64,000 nucleotides of DNA from Bremia lactucae. Lineage: Eukaryota; Oomycota; Peronosporomycetes; Peronosporales; Peronosporaceae. Location of the stretch: the NCBI RefSeq assembly GCF_004359215.1, contig NC_090621.1:4391541-4455540 (forward strand), read 5' to 3'. Below, piece by piece: positions 10,421 to 20,445 of this stretch (position 1 is the first letter of the stretch; every line of letters starts with the position of its first letter). Position numbers and translations under genes: made by a program. Below the pieces are notes generated by a model that was not told the DNA's origin, searched no databases, and saw nothing but the letters and a program-made list of their open reading frames with translations.

Positions 10421-10762
10421 GCCGCCAGATATAAATCTGGCGGCCGAAATCGATTTTAAATTAGCTAGGGTAAGGTCTTAGATTAAATATTTAATTCAAG
10501 TACAATTCCCTTCTGATATTAAAGCGTTATGTGCCTTCCTAAGGCTTGCGCATTGATCTGTAAGATATAGAAGCAACATACTCTTGGGCACTAGTTGCCA
10601 CTTGGTTCTACGAACCCCTGAATCCCTTGAACTAGGATTCCTTAAGCTTTAGTAGCTTGTACGACTCCCTGAGTTGTTAAACCCATTCGTTGAATACAAC
10701 TAAGTGACTATCTGGGTCTGAAAGTCTTTTTCTGACTTTAGGAGCGAGGTAGCTCCGCTACA
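10421..10762 (+). repeat. Partial second copy of family II LTR
   Basis: From the GCCGCCAGAT hairpin at 10421 the sequence repeats 9662 onwards at an exact offset of 759 bases through the LTR end (10762), leader and gag start. The junction at about 10382-10421 is preceded by 40 unrelated bases. The first copy (9566-10382) matches 17712-18521 to the end, while the second matches the functional-looking gag, so the first copy probably came from a II-B-like neighbour by recombination. Confidence 0.85.
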
Positions 10763-10822
10763 CCTAGTTGCACTCGTAGTCAATCTACGCCTGAGTCAAT
10801 ACAAGACTAAACCCTCACGAAA

Positions 10823-11690
10823 ATGGAAGAGGTTCCAGAACTGTTAGAAGCGCAACGCGCCGCTTATGACAAGGTGAAAACTTTATTTGGGCTTGAACAC
10901 GTGGAATTTATCATCTCCCAGAGAGCAGAGGCCCTGCATGCAAGGCTTAAAGCCTTTATGCGATAGAAGCCTCCTTGATCGGTAGGGTTCAAGACCACTT
11001 AGCGGCATCTATGCCAACCCGGTACATCTCTGTACCTGACTCAGAGCCGAGGGGTCGCCCTCTAACTGTAAATGTGAAGTCATTTGAGGGATCAGAGGGA
11101 GAAAAACTCCCCTTTTGGATTAAGCAGATGGAAATGTCCATTGATTCCGCCTTGTTCTTAACAGAACGGCAAAAGGTGGCTATGGCCATTTCCATACTTG
11201 GGGGTAGAGCCATGAAGTGGGCACTATCGTGCAGCACATCCATAAACGACGCTTTCCCTCATGGGATTCCGTGAAACAGCAAATGACCAGCATGTTTGCA
11301 CCGCCAGATCATGCTTTTCGCATGCGAGCACGGCTCCTAGCGACTCGACAGGGTAAAAGAATCTTAGGGGACTTTGTCCAGGAGTTGAGAACTCTCATTG
11401 CATTTTTGCATTAAGACCCGGTGCAAGAAGCAATTGTAGTGACCATCTTTATGGGGGGTCTCAATGAGGGCGTTGCCCGGACGAAATTGTTCCGATCTGA
11501 TCCGGCTACGTTCGAAGAGGCAGCTGCCACAGCGCTATGCGCCGAGTTTGACTTTAAGTCTGCTCGCGTTAGCACGCCTGTCTACCGAACAAGCTCTTCG
11601 AGAACATGGGTTCCGTCTAATAGAGCGGAACCTATGGATTTAAGCCTCGTTGAGGAAGGCGAAGAGGCTCTTTAAGCTGTAGAACAGCAG
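10823..11690 (+). pseudogene. II-A Gag
   Basis: Gag pieces in several frames. The N-terminus starts at ATG 10823 and stops at 10966. 10975-11274 has '[53 protein letters not shown]', the capsid-type helical region. 11217-11414 has 'FPSWDSVKQQMTSMFAPPDHAFRMRARLLATRQGKRILGDFVQELRTLIA' and 11421-11675 has 'VVTIFMGGLNEGVARTKLFRSDPATFEEAAATALCAEFDFKSARV'. A zinc-knuckle remnant (CYMCGRTKHLRPACP) follows near 11707-11750. The His and last-Cys spacing fits C-x2-C-x3-H-x5-C. Confidence 0.75.
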
Positions 11691-11909
11691 AAGACCATCC
11701 GTAGATGTTATATGTGCGGAAGAACGAAACATTTACGCCCTGCCTGCCCTCTTCGAAATTTGCGTTAAGCTCGAAAGAGCTCCAACTCCGACCTATACGA
11801 CATCTGGTACGGTGCGGGAAAACATCGATACCGCCCTACTGGGGAAGACCTAGGCTCTGTTAAGCCTCCGGGAGGTGAGAATAAACAGAACCTAGCCTCA
11901 ATTAGCTCG

Positions 11910-12275
11910 GTGCTCAATGGCACGGGGCGAGAGTACAAGCCTGGCTTGCTAGTCGCTCAAGCGACTGTTAAGGGCTTTGATAAGCCGTGGTCAATTTTAA
12001 TTGACTCGGAAGCGTCTTGCAATAATGCTCGACGCCTTTCCCTTGAAGGAATTCAACAATACGTTGAGGCGCCTAGAGCGCATGAAGGTGATACAATCAC
12101 TGTTCGCTTAGCGACTGGGACTCGTGTCACTGTTCCTAAAGTTCCATTGAACTTAGGTATAAAGTTTCTGGACTTTGACAGTATGGAACGCTGTCTCGTC
12201 CTTGATTTAGATTCGAGATATGATCTCATCCTTGGTATGGCCTGGCTAGAACACCATGAGCCATGGATTGATTAG
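11910..12275 (+). pseudogene. II-A aspartic protease with changed active site
   Basis: A 121-codon frame containing WSILIDSEASCNNARR, where family members read DSG (II-D) or DSGA. The Gly codon of the catalytic Asp-Ser/Thr-Gly triad is GAA at 12009-12011, a single-base change. The second signature ('YDLILGMAWLEHHEPWID') is kept. In retropepsins this Gly is near-invariant, so the enzyme is probably inactive. A stop follows at 12273. Confidence 0.75.
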
Positions 12276-12771
12276 AGGTCTAAGACCTTAGGCGCCACGC
12301 GCAATGTTCTTAGCAAAGTTTTGGAGAGTCATGAGCCCACCTTTGCTAGGCAACAAAAGCGCTATTGGCTCGGATCATTGAATGAGTCTGTCAGTGTATT
12401 AGACATTGGCATGTCTAAGTTAATAAACTATAATGCTTAAAACATTAATTCTGAGCCCGACTCAGCAGAAACAAGTGAAACGGCACGTACTCCGTCGTGT
12501 GATACTCGTTAGAATAACGATATACTAAATGCTGAAAGCATTGTTGGCCTAAGGCCAGGATGATGGCGCATTATTGCCCATCCAAACTTCTCTCGTTGCT
12601 CACAACATGGAGACAGCAAAGTTTTCTAATGCTGTCTCGTCGTCTGCGCTGGATAGCGCAGCGACCATTCATGAGAGCGCTGCTCATAAAAGCGCAGCCG
12701 CTTCTCCGTTGGATAAAGCCACAACGCCTTATGCTCAGACCATTATCCATAATGGTTGGCCGAATCATCAT

Positions 12772-13011
12772 GGGTGCAATATCCCTGAGATACGCGGAGT
12801 GGCACGTCTAAGTCCACCGAGTATGGTCGGCCGAGGTGGCATCATACTGAGTGTCAGTAGTGACACTGTTGGCGGTTCGCCAGGACCTCAAGGGTGCAAT
12901 ATACCTGAGATACGTGGAGTGGCACGTTTAAGTCCACCGAGTGTGGTCGGCCGAGGTGGCACCATACTGAGTGTCAATAGTGACACTAATGGCGGTTCGC
13001 CAGGGCATTTT
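12772..13011 (+). repeat. Two tandem 120-bp units in the protease-RT linker
   Basis: Unit 1 (12772-12891) and unit 2 (12892-13011) both encode '[17 protein letters not shown](M/V)VGRGG..LSV.SDT.GGSPG' in one frame and contain the hairpin AGTGTCA-nnnn-TGACACT and a CGGCCG palindrome. II-F also carries more than one unit (8700-8872), while II-C (22680-22800) and II-D (55210-55330) have one, so copy number varies within the family. The unit length is a multiple of three, so expansion keeps the frame open. Confidence 0.85.
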
Positions 13012-13343
13012 AAGTCAAACCCTCCTAATGCACGTGAAGCGACACGTAAACGTTCGCTGGATAAGCAAGTTGAGATACCTAACTCCTTTTCGGATGTCGA
13101 ATTAGACACCATGTCTGATATAGAACCAATACGGGCTGGAAAACCCGGGGACGTGAATGTCCCGGCCTCTAAGAGGCGTAATGTCTCTACTCCAAGACAG
13201 GGGAGACGCGAAGAGTTTATACCCTCACAAAGTGTACGTGTGATCAATTACATACGCCTGTAAATGGTGTAACCGATAACATTGAGGGGGAAGTTAGCCT
13301 TGCGGCAATCCCCTCGTTACATGCTTTTTTAGAGCTAGACGAA

Positions 13344-14440
13344 ATGTCTATTGATGAGTGCGGTCGAGCCTTAAAAGCTGGTGACTTATCTGAAATGGTC
13401 ATTCGACCTATGGTTGAGTTAAACTCATCGTCACTTCTAGACGAAGCTTTCCTGGATGACACAAAAGCTGCACTTAGTGCGCGAAATGGATCATCGATCC
13501 TTAAAGATACGGATCCCTTTTATTCCTTGATTAAGGAATTCCAAGATGTGGTATGTAATAACCCACCATAAGTTTTACCTCCGGATAGAGGTGTTCGTCA
13601 TGAAATTGACTTGGTTCCAGGAACCAAATACTGTGTCACAAGACAATGGCCTTTACTAAAGGAGCAGTGTGACGTCATTGACGATTTCTTCCGTGCTAAG
13701 CACGAGGCAGGAATGGTACGAGAGAGCAAATCTCCTCATCCGACATTTTGTGGCAAAAAGTCAATTGGTAAATGGCGCATTGTACATGCTTATAATAAGC
13801 TTAATGCTGCAACTATACCAGCACAAACCCCCATTCGTAGAAAGGATTTTCTTCAAGATAATATGGTGGGATGCACAATGTACAGTGCATTGGACTTAGT
13901 CGATGGCTACTACCAATTGCTCATGCGAGCTAGCGATATCCCGCTTACAGCGGCTAGCACCCCAAGCGGCATGTTATGGGAGTGGCTGGTTATGCCACAA
14001 GGGCTTTCCAACGCCCCGGCAACATTTAATCGTCTAGTGACGCAACTGTTTCGCCCACCCCCCCTCATCGAGGTTATGCACAGACTTATTTCGATGACAT
14101 TTTTGTCCATAGTCGTGCGGAGCAGGGTCGGTCGGACATGGAAAACCAGCTAGACCATTTTGCGAGCAGTGCTCGAGTGCATGCGCACAAACAAATTGTA
14201 CGCCAATGCATCTAAATGCATTTTTGGCGCAGACGAAAATCCTTTTTTAGGATGCTTCATTGGAAAGCGAGACCTTAGAGCGGATCCCGCTAAGGTAAAA
14301 GCCATAGTAGATTCGCCGGTTCCTAAAAACCAAAAGGATTTGCGTAAGTGGTTGGGTCTCGCCAATTATTTGCACAAATATAACGAAAATTACGCTGATA
14401 TGGCTAGGCCATTATCTAATCTCCTTAAAAAGGATACAGA
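13344..14440 (+). pseudogene. II-A reverse transcriptase
   Basis: 13344-13571 and 13611-14153 cover fingers and palm: 'GTKYCVTRQWPLLKEQCDVIDDFF', 'GKWRIVHAYNKLNAATIPAQTPI', 'YSALDLVDGYYQLLMRASDIPLTAASTPSGMLWEWLVMPQGLSNAPATFNRLVTQLF'. Just before the catalytic box a run of C (about 14055-14064) causes a frameshift, so FDDIF is read out of frame near 14088. The thumb resumes at 14160 ('RTNKLYANASKCIF..NPFLGCFIGKRDLRADPAKVKAI'). The enzyme would be non-functional in this copy. Confidence 0.85.
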
Positions 14441-14960
14441 ATGGTGCTGGACTAGCACCGAAAATAATAATTTTCAAGCAGTTAAGTATAGTCTTATCCA
14501 TGCCCAGATTCTGGCACTGCCAAATCCAAATTGGCCTTTCAGTGTCGTCTGTGACGCATCAGATTTTGCCATTGGCAGTGCTCTGTTACAAACAGATGTT
14601 GATGGGCACGAACGTATTATTGCGTTCGAGACAGCTTAAAGCTGCGGAAGAGAACCACCCAGTTCATGAAAAAGAGTTACTTGCTTTGAAGTATGCTCTC
14701 GTCCAATTCAGAGTTCATCTGCTCGGCTCTAAGCCGTATGGGATATATACAGATCACGCGTCATTACGCACGGTGACTAAGTCGCCCCATCTCTCACAGA
14801 GAATGGCCCGAAGGCTATCCTTTTTCGCTGAGAACAACTTCGGGGTGAAGTATAAGCCTAACAAGCAGAATGCTCTGGCCGATGCGTTATCACGAAGGCC
14901 AGATTATGAGCTCTCTCATTCAACGACTATCATGTCGCCTATTACTGAATTAATTCGTTC
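14440..14960 (+). pseudogene. II-A RNase H
   Basis: The first catalytic motif FSVVCDASDFAIGSALLQ lies at 14539-14592. After a frameshift, 14640-14900 gives 'AAEENHPVHEKELLALKYALVQFRVHLLGSKPYGIYTDHASLRTVTKSPHLSQRMARRLSFFAEN', with the catalytic Glu (KELLALKYAL) and Asp (YTDH), ending with 'NKQNALADALSRRPDYEL'. Confidence 0.8.
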
Positions 14961-14999
14961 GGCTGACGCCAAGGATAAACAGTGTGTAGCTCTGCTACG

Positions 15000-15962
15000 A
15001 GCTCGAAAACGAACTCTGACTCGGGTTAAAATTTGTCGGCACGTTTACGTGCAATGTACATCGATATTCTATCGATAACGACCTGTTGCTTTATTGCACG
15101 GACGCTGCAGATCCTCCGCGCGTCGTTGGAACTCATGATGAGGATTTGAAGTACCGAATGCTCTATTAGGCAAACGGTACTGCCCTTGGTGGTCATGTCG
15201 GTAGAGAGAAGACAAACGGCTCTGTAAGCCATATTTTTTGGTGGCCCAAACTTTATAAATGGGTCAGCACATATGTTCGCATATGCGAAACTTGCCAAAA
15301 AATTAAACCCTCGGCGCATGCTGTTGCGCCACCGGGAAGTCTGCCCGTACCCATAGGGTGATGACGTCCATTAGTATGTGTTCTTTTCGATCTACCAAAA
15401 GATTCGGCCGGTAACTCTAGCATAGTGGTCTTGGTTGACCGATTGAGCAAAATGGCTCACTTAGCGGCTGTGCCAGATACCATTGATGGTGAAGGTACAG
15501 GAAGGCTGTTCATCGATCGCATGTTTCGACAACACGGTTTGCAAGTGGCAATTGTCTCTGATCGGGACCCCCGTTTCACGGGTATTCTGGAAATCAATTT
15601 TCCGAGTGCTTGGCACCAGATTGGACATGTCCACCGCGGACCATCCGCAGACCGATGGCCAAACTGAACGTATCAATCGCGTCATTGAAGACGTTTTACG
15701 CAGTGTATGTGCTCAGACACCAAAGCGCTGGAGCTCAATGCTCCCAGTGGTTGAGTTTGCGTTAAATAACGCTGTACTTGCCTCTAAAGGCTTTACTCCG
15801 TTCTATGTAAACGGTCTTACCCACCCACGCGTTCCATTAACGATTCCACTGCGTGGTTCAGGGCTTGGTGGGGGAGAATCGGCCGATAGGCTTGCTGATA
15901 TCAACCCTGTTACCGTTCGGAAACAAGTAAGCGTGTTTCTCGCGACGCGATTAAGTGTCTGA
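15000..15962 (+). pseudogene. II-A integrase, zinc domain and DDE core
   Basis: The zinc-binding H..H..C-x-x-C region lies at about 15190-15310 (ends 'ICETCQKIKPSAHA'). The core has the first catalytic Asp in VLVDRLSKMAHLAAV (15427-15470), the second in 'IVSDRDPRFTG' (about 15555-15590), the HPQTDGQTERINR motif after a frameshift at about 15635-15675, and the third catalytic residue in 'VIEDVLRSV' (about 15680-15707). Family role: it inserts cDNA into the host genome. Frameshifts near 15640 and 15960 break it. Confidence 0.8.
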
Positions 15963-15980
15963 AGACATGTAACGGATACG

Positions 15981-16376
15981 ATGGCTGATAGCCAAGACAA
16001 ACAAAAAGAACGATCAGATGTCAAAGGAAGAAGCTGTATTAATTCTTATATGGTCGGAGACCGAGTTTTACTAAACGCCAAAACCCTACCTACCAACTCG
16101 GTTTCCGCGGTCTTCAAGACCAAATCGCGCCCGCGCTTCATTGGACCATTTACGGTCGTGGCCAAAAAGGGCCTAGTTTATACGCTAAACCTTCCCAGCA
16201 AGCTGCGTACACACCCAGTGTTTTACGTTGGCTTGCTTAAGCCATATCGGGACCCTTCCCACGTGGACTTGAAGGCGCTTGCGCCGAGACCGGCGGTTGA
16301 GCCGCAGATTGTTGCATCCTCACCAAGATATCCAACTGGACCTCTAAACGAGGCTGCTGACGCTCAAGCGTCGTAA
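15981..16376 (+). pseudogene. II-A integrase C-terminal domain
   Basis: An open frame with 'YMVGDRVLLNAKTLPT', 'KSRPRFIGPFTVVAKKGLVYTLNLPSKLRTHPVFYVGLLKPYRDPS', the GPY/F-type module (GPF here) typical of chromoviral integrases, just upstream of the chromodomain. Confidence 0.8.
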
Positions 16377-16460
16377 GACGGTCCCGAACCGCCTCAAAAG
16401 AGCTCTCAACCCGAGCAAGGACCTCACGAAGAAGTTGCACCTCGTGCCTTAGAGCATCAA

Positions 16461-16680
16461 ATGCTTCCGCCGAAATTTTGGCCCCCTCCCGCGCTGCTTG
16501 ATGCGCGGGGAAACCTTCAGCTTCATGTGGAGAAAAATTTAAAGCGACGTCGTCATGAGGGTCAATACCAGTATTTGGTGAAGTGGCTAGGGTACCTCTC
16601 TTCTGAAAACTCTTGGGAGATTGAGGTACCTCTTCGGCAAGATTGCCCCTACGCCGTTGACATTTTGACCGCCAAGCTCA
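16461..16680 (+). pseudogene. II-A chromodomain
   Basis: The frame from 16461 contains 'VEKNLKRRRHEGQYQYLVKWLGYLSSENSWEIEVPLRQDCP' (about 16528-16650). The Y-LVKW-GY and E-NSWE elements are the chromodomain signature. In chromoviruses this module tethers the integration complex to marked histones. Equivalent modules are at about 26510-26620 (II-C), 58790-58910 (II-D), 32262-32375 (III-A) and 62090-62270 (III-B). Confidence 0.85.
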
Positions 16681-16773
16681 GGGTCAAGTCGCGTCGCACG
16701 ACGCTTCCCACCACTAGACGTGGGATTAGGTGGATCTTAAGCCTCAGTGCGACTTCGATCCTTGGTTGTACGG

Positions 16774-17564
16774 TCAACCGAAGCACTGAAATCGGCTAGG
16801 CCTTTCTTCGTTTTGTGGCATAAATGCCGAACGTGACTGGCCTTTAGCCTTAAGCTTAGCAAAGTCGAAGCGAAGCTTCCGTTCCAAACGAACATCACCT
16901 CTATCCGCAGACTCTCTGATATTCCACATATTACGAAGTTTGCGGGCCCGGTGAACCCAGTTCTCAAATGAGACTTCATTTTCAGTCCTTGTTTCGTTTG
17001 GAAACAAAACGATCGGAAATTCCCTCATGGAGGTCACCGAAGCCCCACGGGCTTGATCATGTAAACGCGTCAGATACTGGCTTCTAGTCATTACCTTTGG
17101 CGTAAGGTATTGCTCATGAAGAGCGTCGCGGGCAGCAAACTCCGGCGTCCTCGCCGGGTCGCCAGAGATCCAGATGGCGAATCTATGACCCGCTATCTCT
17201 TTGAGACGCTTGTCCGCACTAAGCGGAGTGAATCTATATTCATTATGAGCTTTAGATTTCGCTATCTCGGCAGCTCGACGACGAGCTCTTTCCTCTAGGA
17301 GGATTATCTGCTCTTGCTCTTCATCGAGCGGATTCGTAATGATGTTGGACTCAGGATCCCGTGTCCTGCTCAATGCAGTTAAGACATCAGCGGCACCACG
17401 TTCTGGAACGGATTCGGGCGCCGCCGACGTTCATCCTCGTGAGGAGGCGTGTAAGAGCGACGCTCTTTTTCATCATCGTCCGATGGAGTGTGACTTTCAT
17501 AGTCCACCATTCCCTCATCGTCGAGGAAGGTGCTCAGAGTCTGTGACTCACGCTTGATTGTCAT
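16774..17564 (-). CDS. Antisense ORF (aORF) of II-A, unknown function
   Basis: Lies on the strand opposite gag-pol, between the chromodomain and the 3' LTR. ATG at 17564 opens an acidic, Arg/Ser/Pro-rich start ('SDDDEKERRSYTPPHEDERRRRP'). A one-base deletion near 17405, inferred from II-C and II-D, shifts the frame, which continues as a 199-codon frame to 16774. That part has a Glu/Arg-rich coiled-coil stretch (EEQEQIILLEERARRRAAEIAK), then a domain with conserved Trp/Arg/Lys ('SFENWVHRARKLRNMWNIRE', 'RLERKLRFDFAKLKAKGQ'). About 260 residues in all. II-C (26700-27520) and II-D (58950-59823) keep the same reading. I do not recognise a known family. Antisense ORFs in this position are known from plant Retand/Ogre-type Ty3/gypsy elements; homology is not claimed. 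Confidence 0.65.
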
Positions 17565-17663
17565 TTGACAAAGGAATGAAAAAACACAACCGAACGGTTC
17601 GCTGTTTAGGTTCCAACCTCAAAGAGGAAATGAAGCGAATGTTGTCCCTCGGTGTCAACAGTC

Positions 17664-17676
17664 TGATGGGGGAGGG
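17664..17676 (+). other. Polypurine tract of II-A
   Basis: GATGGGGGAGGG-type purine run directly before the 3' LTR start (TGTTATGGGG at 17677). The same tract precedes the 3' LTRs at 27632 and, interrupted by T, at 59934. It would prime plus-strand DNA synthesis. Confidence 0.75.
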
Positions 17677-18149
17677 TGTTATGGGGCACAAATCGGTTAG
17701 AGGACCGTTGTTGTGGTACATTTACTTTATGGGTAAATTACCCTTTTATCCTATTCTAAAATAGTTAATTACTTAAATTCCATTTATTATGGGCAACAAA
17801 TGTGGTCGCCGCCAGATATAAATCTGGCGGCCGAAATCGATTTTAAATTAGCTAGGGTAAGGTCTTAGATTAAATATTTAATTCAAGTACAATTCCCTTC
17901 TGATATTAAAGCGTTATGTGCCTTCCTAAGGCTTGCGCATTGATCTGTAAGATATAGAAGCAACATACTCTTGGGCACTAGTTGCCACTTGGTTCTACGA
18001 ACCCCTGAATCCCTTGAACTAGGATTCCTTAAGCTTTAGTAGCTTGTACGACTCCCTGAGTTGTTAAACCCATTCGTTGAATACAACTAAGTGACTATCT
18101 GGGTCTGAAAGTCTTTTTCTGACTTTAGGAGCGAGGTAGCTCCGCTACA
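17677..18149 (+). repeat. LTR shared by II-A (3') and II-B (5')
   Basis: 473 bp, TGTTATGGGG to CTCCGCTACA. It is followed not by host DNA but at once by the family II leader and gag start (ATG 18210, stop TAG 18351-18353), so it serves as the 3' end of one copy and the 5' end of the next. Such LTR-internal-LTR-internal arrays arise by unequal exchange between LTRs. Confidence 0.85.
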
Positions 18150-20025
18150 CCTAGTTGCACTCGTAGTCAATCTACGCCTGAGTCAATACAAGACTAAACC
18201 CTCACGAAAATGGAAGAGGTTCCAGAACTGTTAGAAGCGCAACGCGCCGCTTATGACAAGGTGAAAACTTTATTTGGGCTTGAACACGTGGAATTTATCA
18301 TCTCCCAGAGAGCAGAGGCCCTGCATGCAAGGCTTAAAGCCTTTATGCGATAGAAGCCTCCTTGATCGGTAGGGTTCAAGACCACTTAGCGGCATCTATG
18401 CCAACCCGGTACATCTCTGTACCTGACTCAGAGCCGAGGGGTCGCCCTCTAACTGTAAATGTGAAGTCATTTGAGGAAAAAGAGGGAGAAAACCTCACTT
18501 TTTCGATTATGTAGATGGAGACGTCCATTGACTCCGCCTTGTTCTAAACAGAACGCAAAAGGTGGATATGGGCATTTCCCAACTTGGAGGTAGAGCCATG
18601 GAGTGGGCACTATCGTGCAGCACGTCCATAAACGACGCTTATCCCTCATGGGATTCGCTGAAACAGCAATGAACAGCATGTTTGCACCGCCTGATCAGGC
18701 TTTTCGCATGCGAGCACGGCTCTAGCGACTCGACAGGGTAAATGAACCCTAGGAGACTTTGTCCAGGAGTTGAGAACTCTCATTGCATTTATGCATGAAG
18801 AAGACCCGGTGCAAAAAGCAATTGTCGTCACAATCTTTATGGGGGGTCTCAATGAGGGCGTTGCCCGAACGGAATTATTCCGATCTCATCCTGCTACTTT
18901 CGAAGAGGCAGTTGCCCCTAGTACTACTCGCTGAGTTCGACTTTAGGTCTGCTCGCGTTGGCACGCCTGTTTACCGAACAAGCTCTTCGATCACATGAGT
19001 TCCGTCTGATAGAGTGAAACTCATGGATCTAAGCCTTGTTGAGGAAGAGGAAGAAGCTTTTCAAGCTGTGGAACAGCATAAGTCCATCTGTAGATGTTAT
19101 ATGTGCGGAAGCACGAAACATTTACGTCCGGCCTGCCCCCTACGAAATTCGCGTAAAGCTCGAAAGAGAACCAATTGCGACCTATACCAGAAATCTGGTA
19201 GGGTATGTGAAAACGTCGATACCCAGTAGGTGCGGGCGGCCTAATGGAGAAGACCTAGGCTCTGTTGAACCTCTAGGCGGTAAAAGAAAACAGGTCCTCG
19301 CTCCAATTAGCTCGGTGCGTAATGGCACGGGGCGTGATTACAAGCCTGGCTCGCTAGTCGCTAAAGCGAGTGTGGAGGGCTTTGATAAGCCATGGTCAAT
19401 TTTAAGTGACTCAGGAGCGTGTTGCAGTTATGCTCGACGTCTTTACCTTGAAGGAAATCAATAATACGTTGATGCGCTTAAAGCGCATGAAAGTGATACA
19501 ATCACTGTTCGCTTAGAAACGGGGACTCGTGTCACTGTTCCTAAATGTTTTTTGATCTTAAGCATTAAGTTGCTGGACTTTGACAGTATGAAACACTGTC
19601 TCGTCCTTGATTTTCCTTGGTATGGCCTGGTTTGAACGCCATGAGCCACGGATCTATTGGAGGTCTAAGACCTTAGGCGCCACGCGCAATGTTCCTAGCA
19701 AAGTTTTGGTGAGTCATGAAGTCACCTTTGCTAGGCAACAAAAGCGCTATTGGCGCGGATCATTTGGCTGAGTCTGTCAGTGCTTTAGACATTGGAATGT
19801 CTGAGATAATAAACTTCAGTGTTGGAAAGCCTTAATTCTGAGCCCGACTTAAAGAAAGGGGTTTGGAACGGCACGTGCACCGTCGAGTAACACTCGTTGT
19901 AATAACGATTCACCGAATGCTGAAAGCATTGTAGGCCTAAGGCCAAGTCATCAAGAGTCTAAAATCCCTGAGATACGTGGAGTGGCACGTCTAAGTCCCC
20001 CGAGTGTGGTCGGCCGAGGTGGCAT
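18150..20025 (+). mobile_element. Family II copy II-B, truncated after the protease
   Basis: Leader, gag (broken, 18210-19000), a complete CCHC-like knuckle 'CYMCGSTKHLRPACP' (about 19093-19137), protease with 'WSILSDSGACCSYARRLYLEG' (about 19393-19455, DSG intact; the residue before it is Ser instead of Ile) and the start of the linker repeat, cut off at about 20025 inside 'VVGRGG'. RT onward is missing. The sequence after 20026 is unrelated. Confidence 0.8.
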
Positions 20026-20054
20026 TTATGATGAAATGCTTTCGAAATTGGCGG

Positions 20055-20249
20055 CAGAAAATACTGTGATAATTCAGTTAACTGCTACAAGGCCTATGGA
20101 GGATGTGTGGAGGTTAAAAAGCCAAGGAAGTATATTTTCACCCAATCGATTAGTAAAATGTTCTAAAACTTACTTTATCTGCTTTAAAACCTCAGCACAT
20201 CATTCCACAGGCCTTGTAGCAGTTAACTGAATTATCAAAGTATTTTCTG
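20055..20249. mobile_element. MITE-like element with about 45-nt terminal inverted repeats
   Basis: The left arm starts CAGAAAATACTGTGATAATT at 20055 and runs to about 20100. The right arm is its reverse complement ending at 20249, with one mismatch in the first 41 positions (G/T in ACT(G/T)TGAT). A 29-nt core (20067-20095 and 20209-20237) matches perfectly. Total length is 195 bp, there is no coding capacity, and ends are CAG...CTG. I see no clear target-site duplication. Small size plus long perfect TIRs fits a non-autonomous DNA transposon. Confidence 0.7.
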
Positions 20250-20445
20250 GGTAGCAATAAAAAAGTCGGGTGGAAATATCATTTCCGTAAAAATTAATGC
20301 GAATGATTTAAAGACGAATTGTAGTTTCCTTCGTTGTATAGTAAAGCTAAATAGCAACGCCTTCAATCATATCTCTTCATGATCCCAAGCTTGTGTATAC
20401 TCGTACGTATATTAGACATGGGTGGCATATACATGTATATCTATA
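20250..20445. other. Short AT-rich spacer
   Basis: No gene seen. Begins with GGGTAGCAATAAAAAAGTCGGG, a diverged copy of the sequence at 9050-9085, directly next to the MITE-like element. Confidence 0.5.

Larger units (their letters stand above)
9531..18149 (+). mobile_element. Family II chromodomain Ty3/gypsy copy II-A
   Basis: LTR (9531-10003), a 759-bp partial repeat of LTR, leader and gag start, gag, protease, linker with two tandem 120-bp units, RT, RNase H, integrase, chromodomain, antisense ORF, purine tract and 3' LTR (17677-18149). Both LTRs are 473 bp and look identical except near their 5' ends, which fits a fairly recent insertion or LTR exchange. Coding frames have scattered lesions, including a protease active-site change and a frameshift at the RT active site, so the copy is probably non-autonomous. 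Confidence 0.9.
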
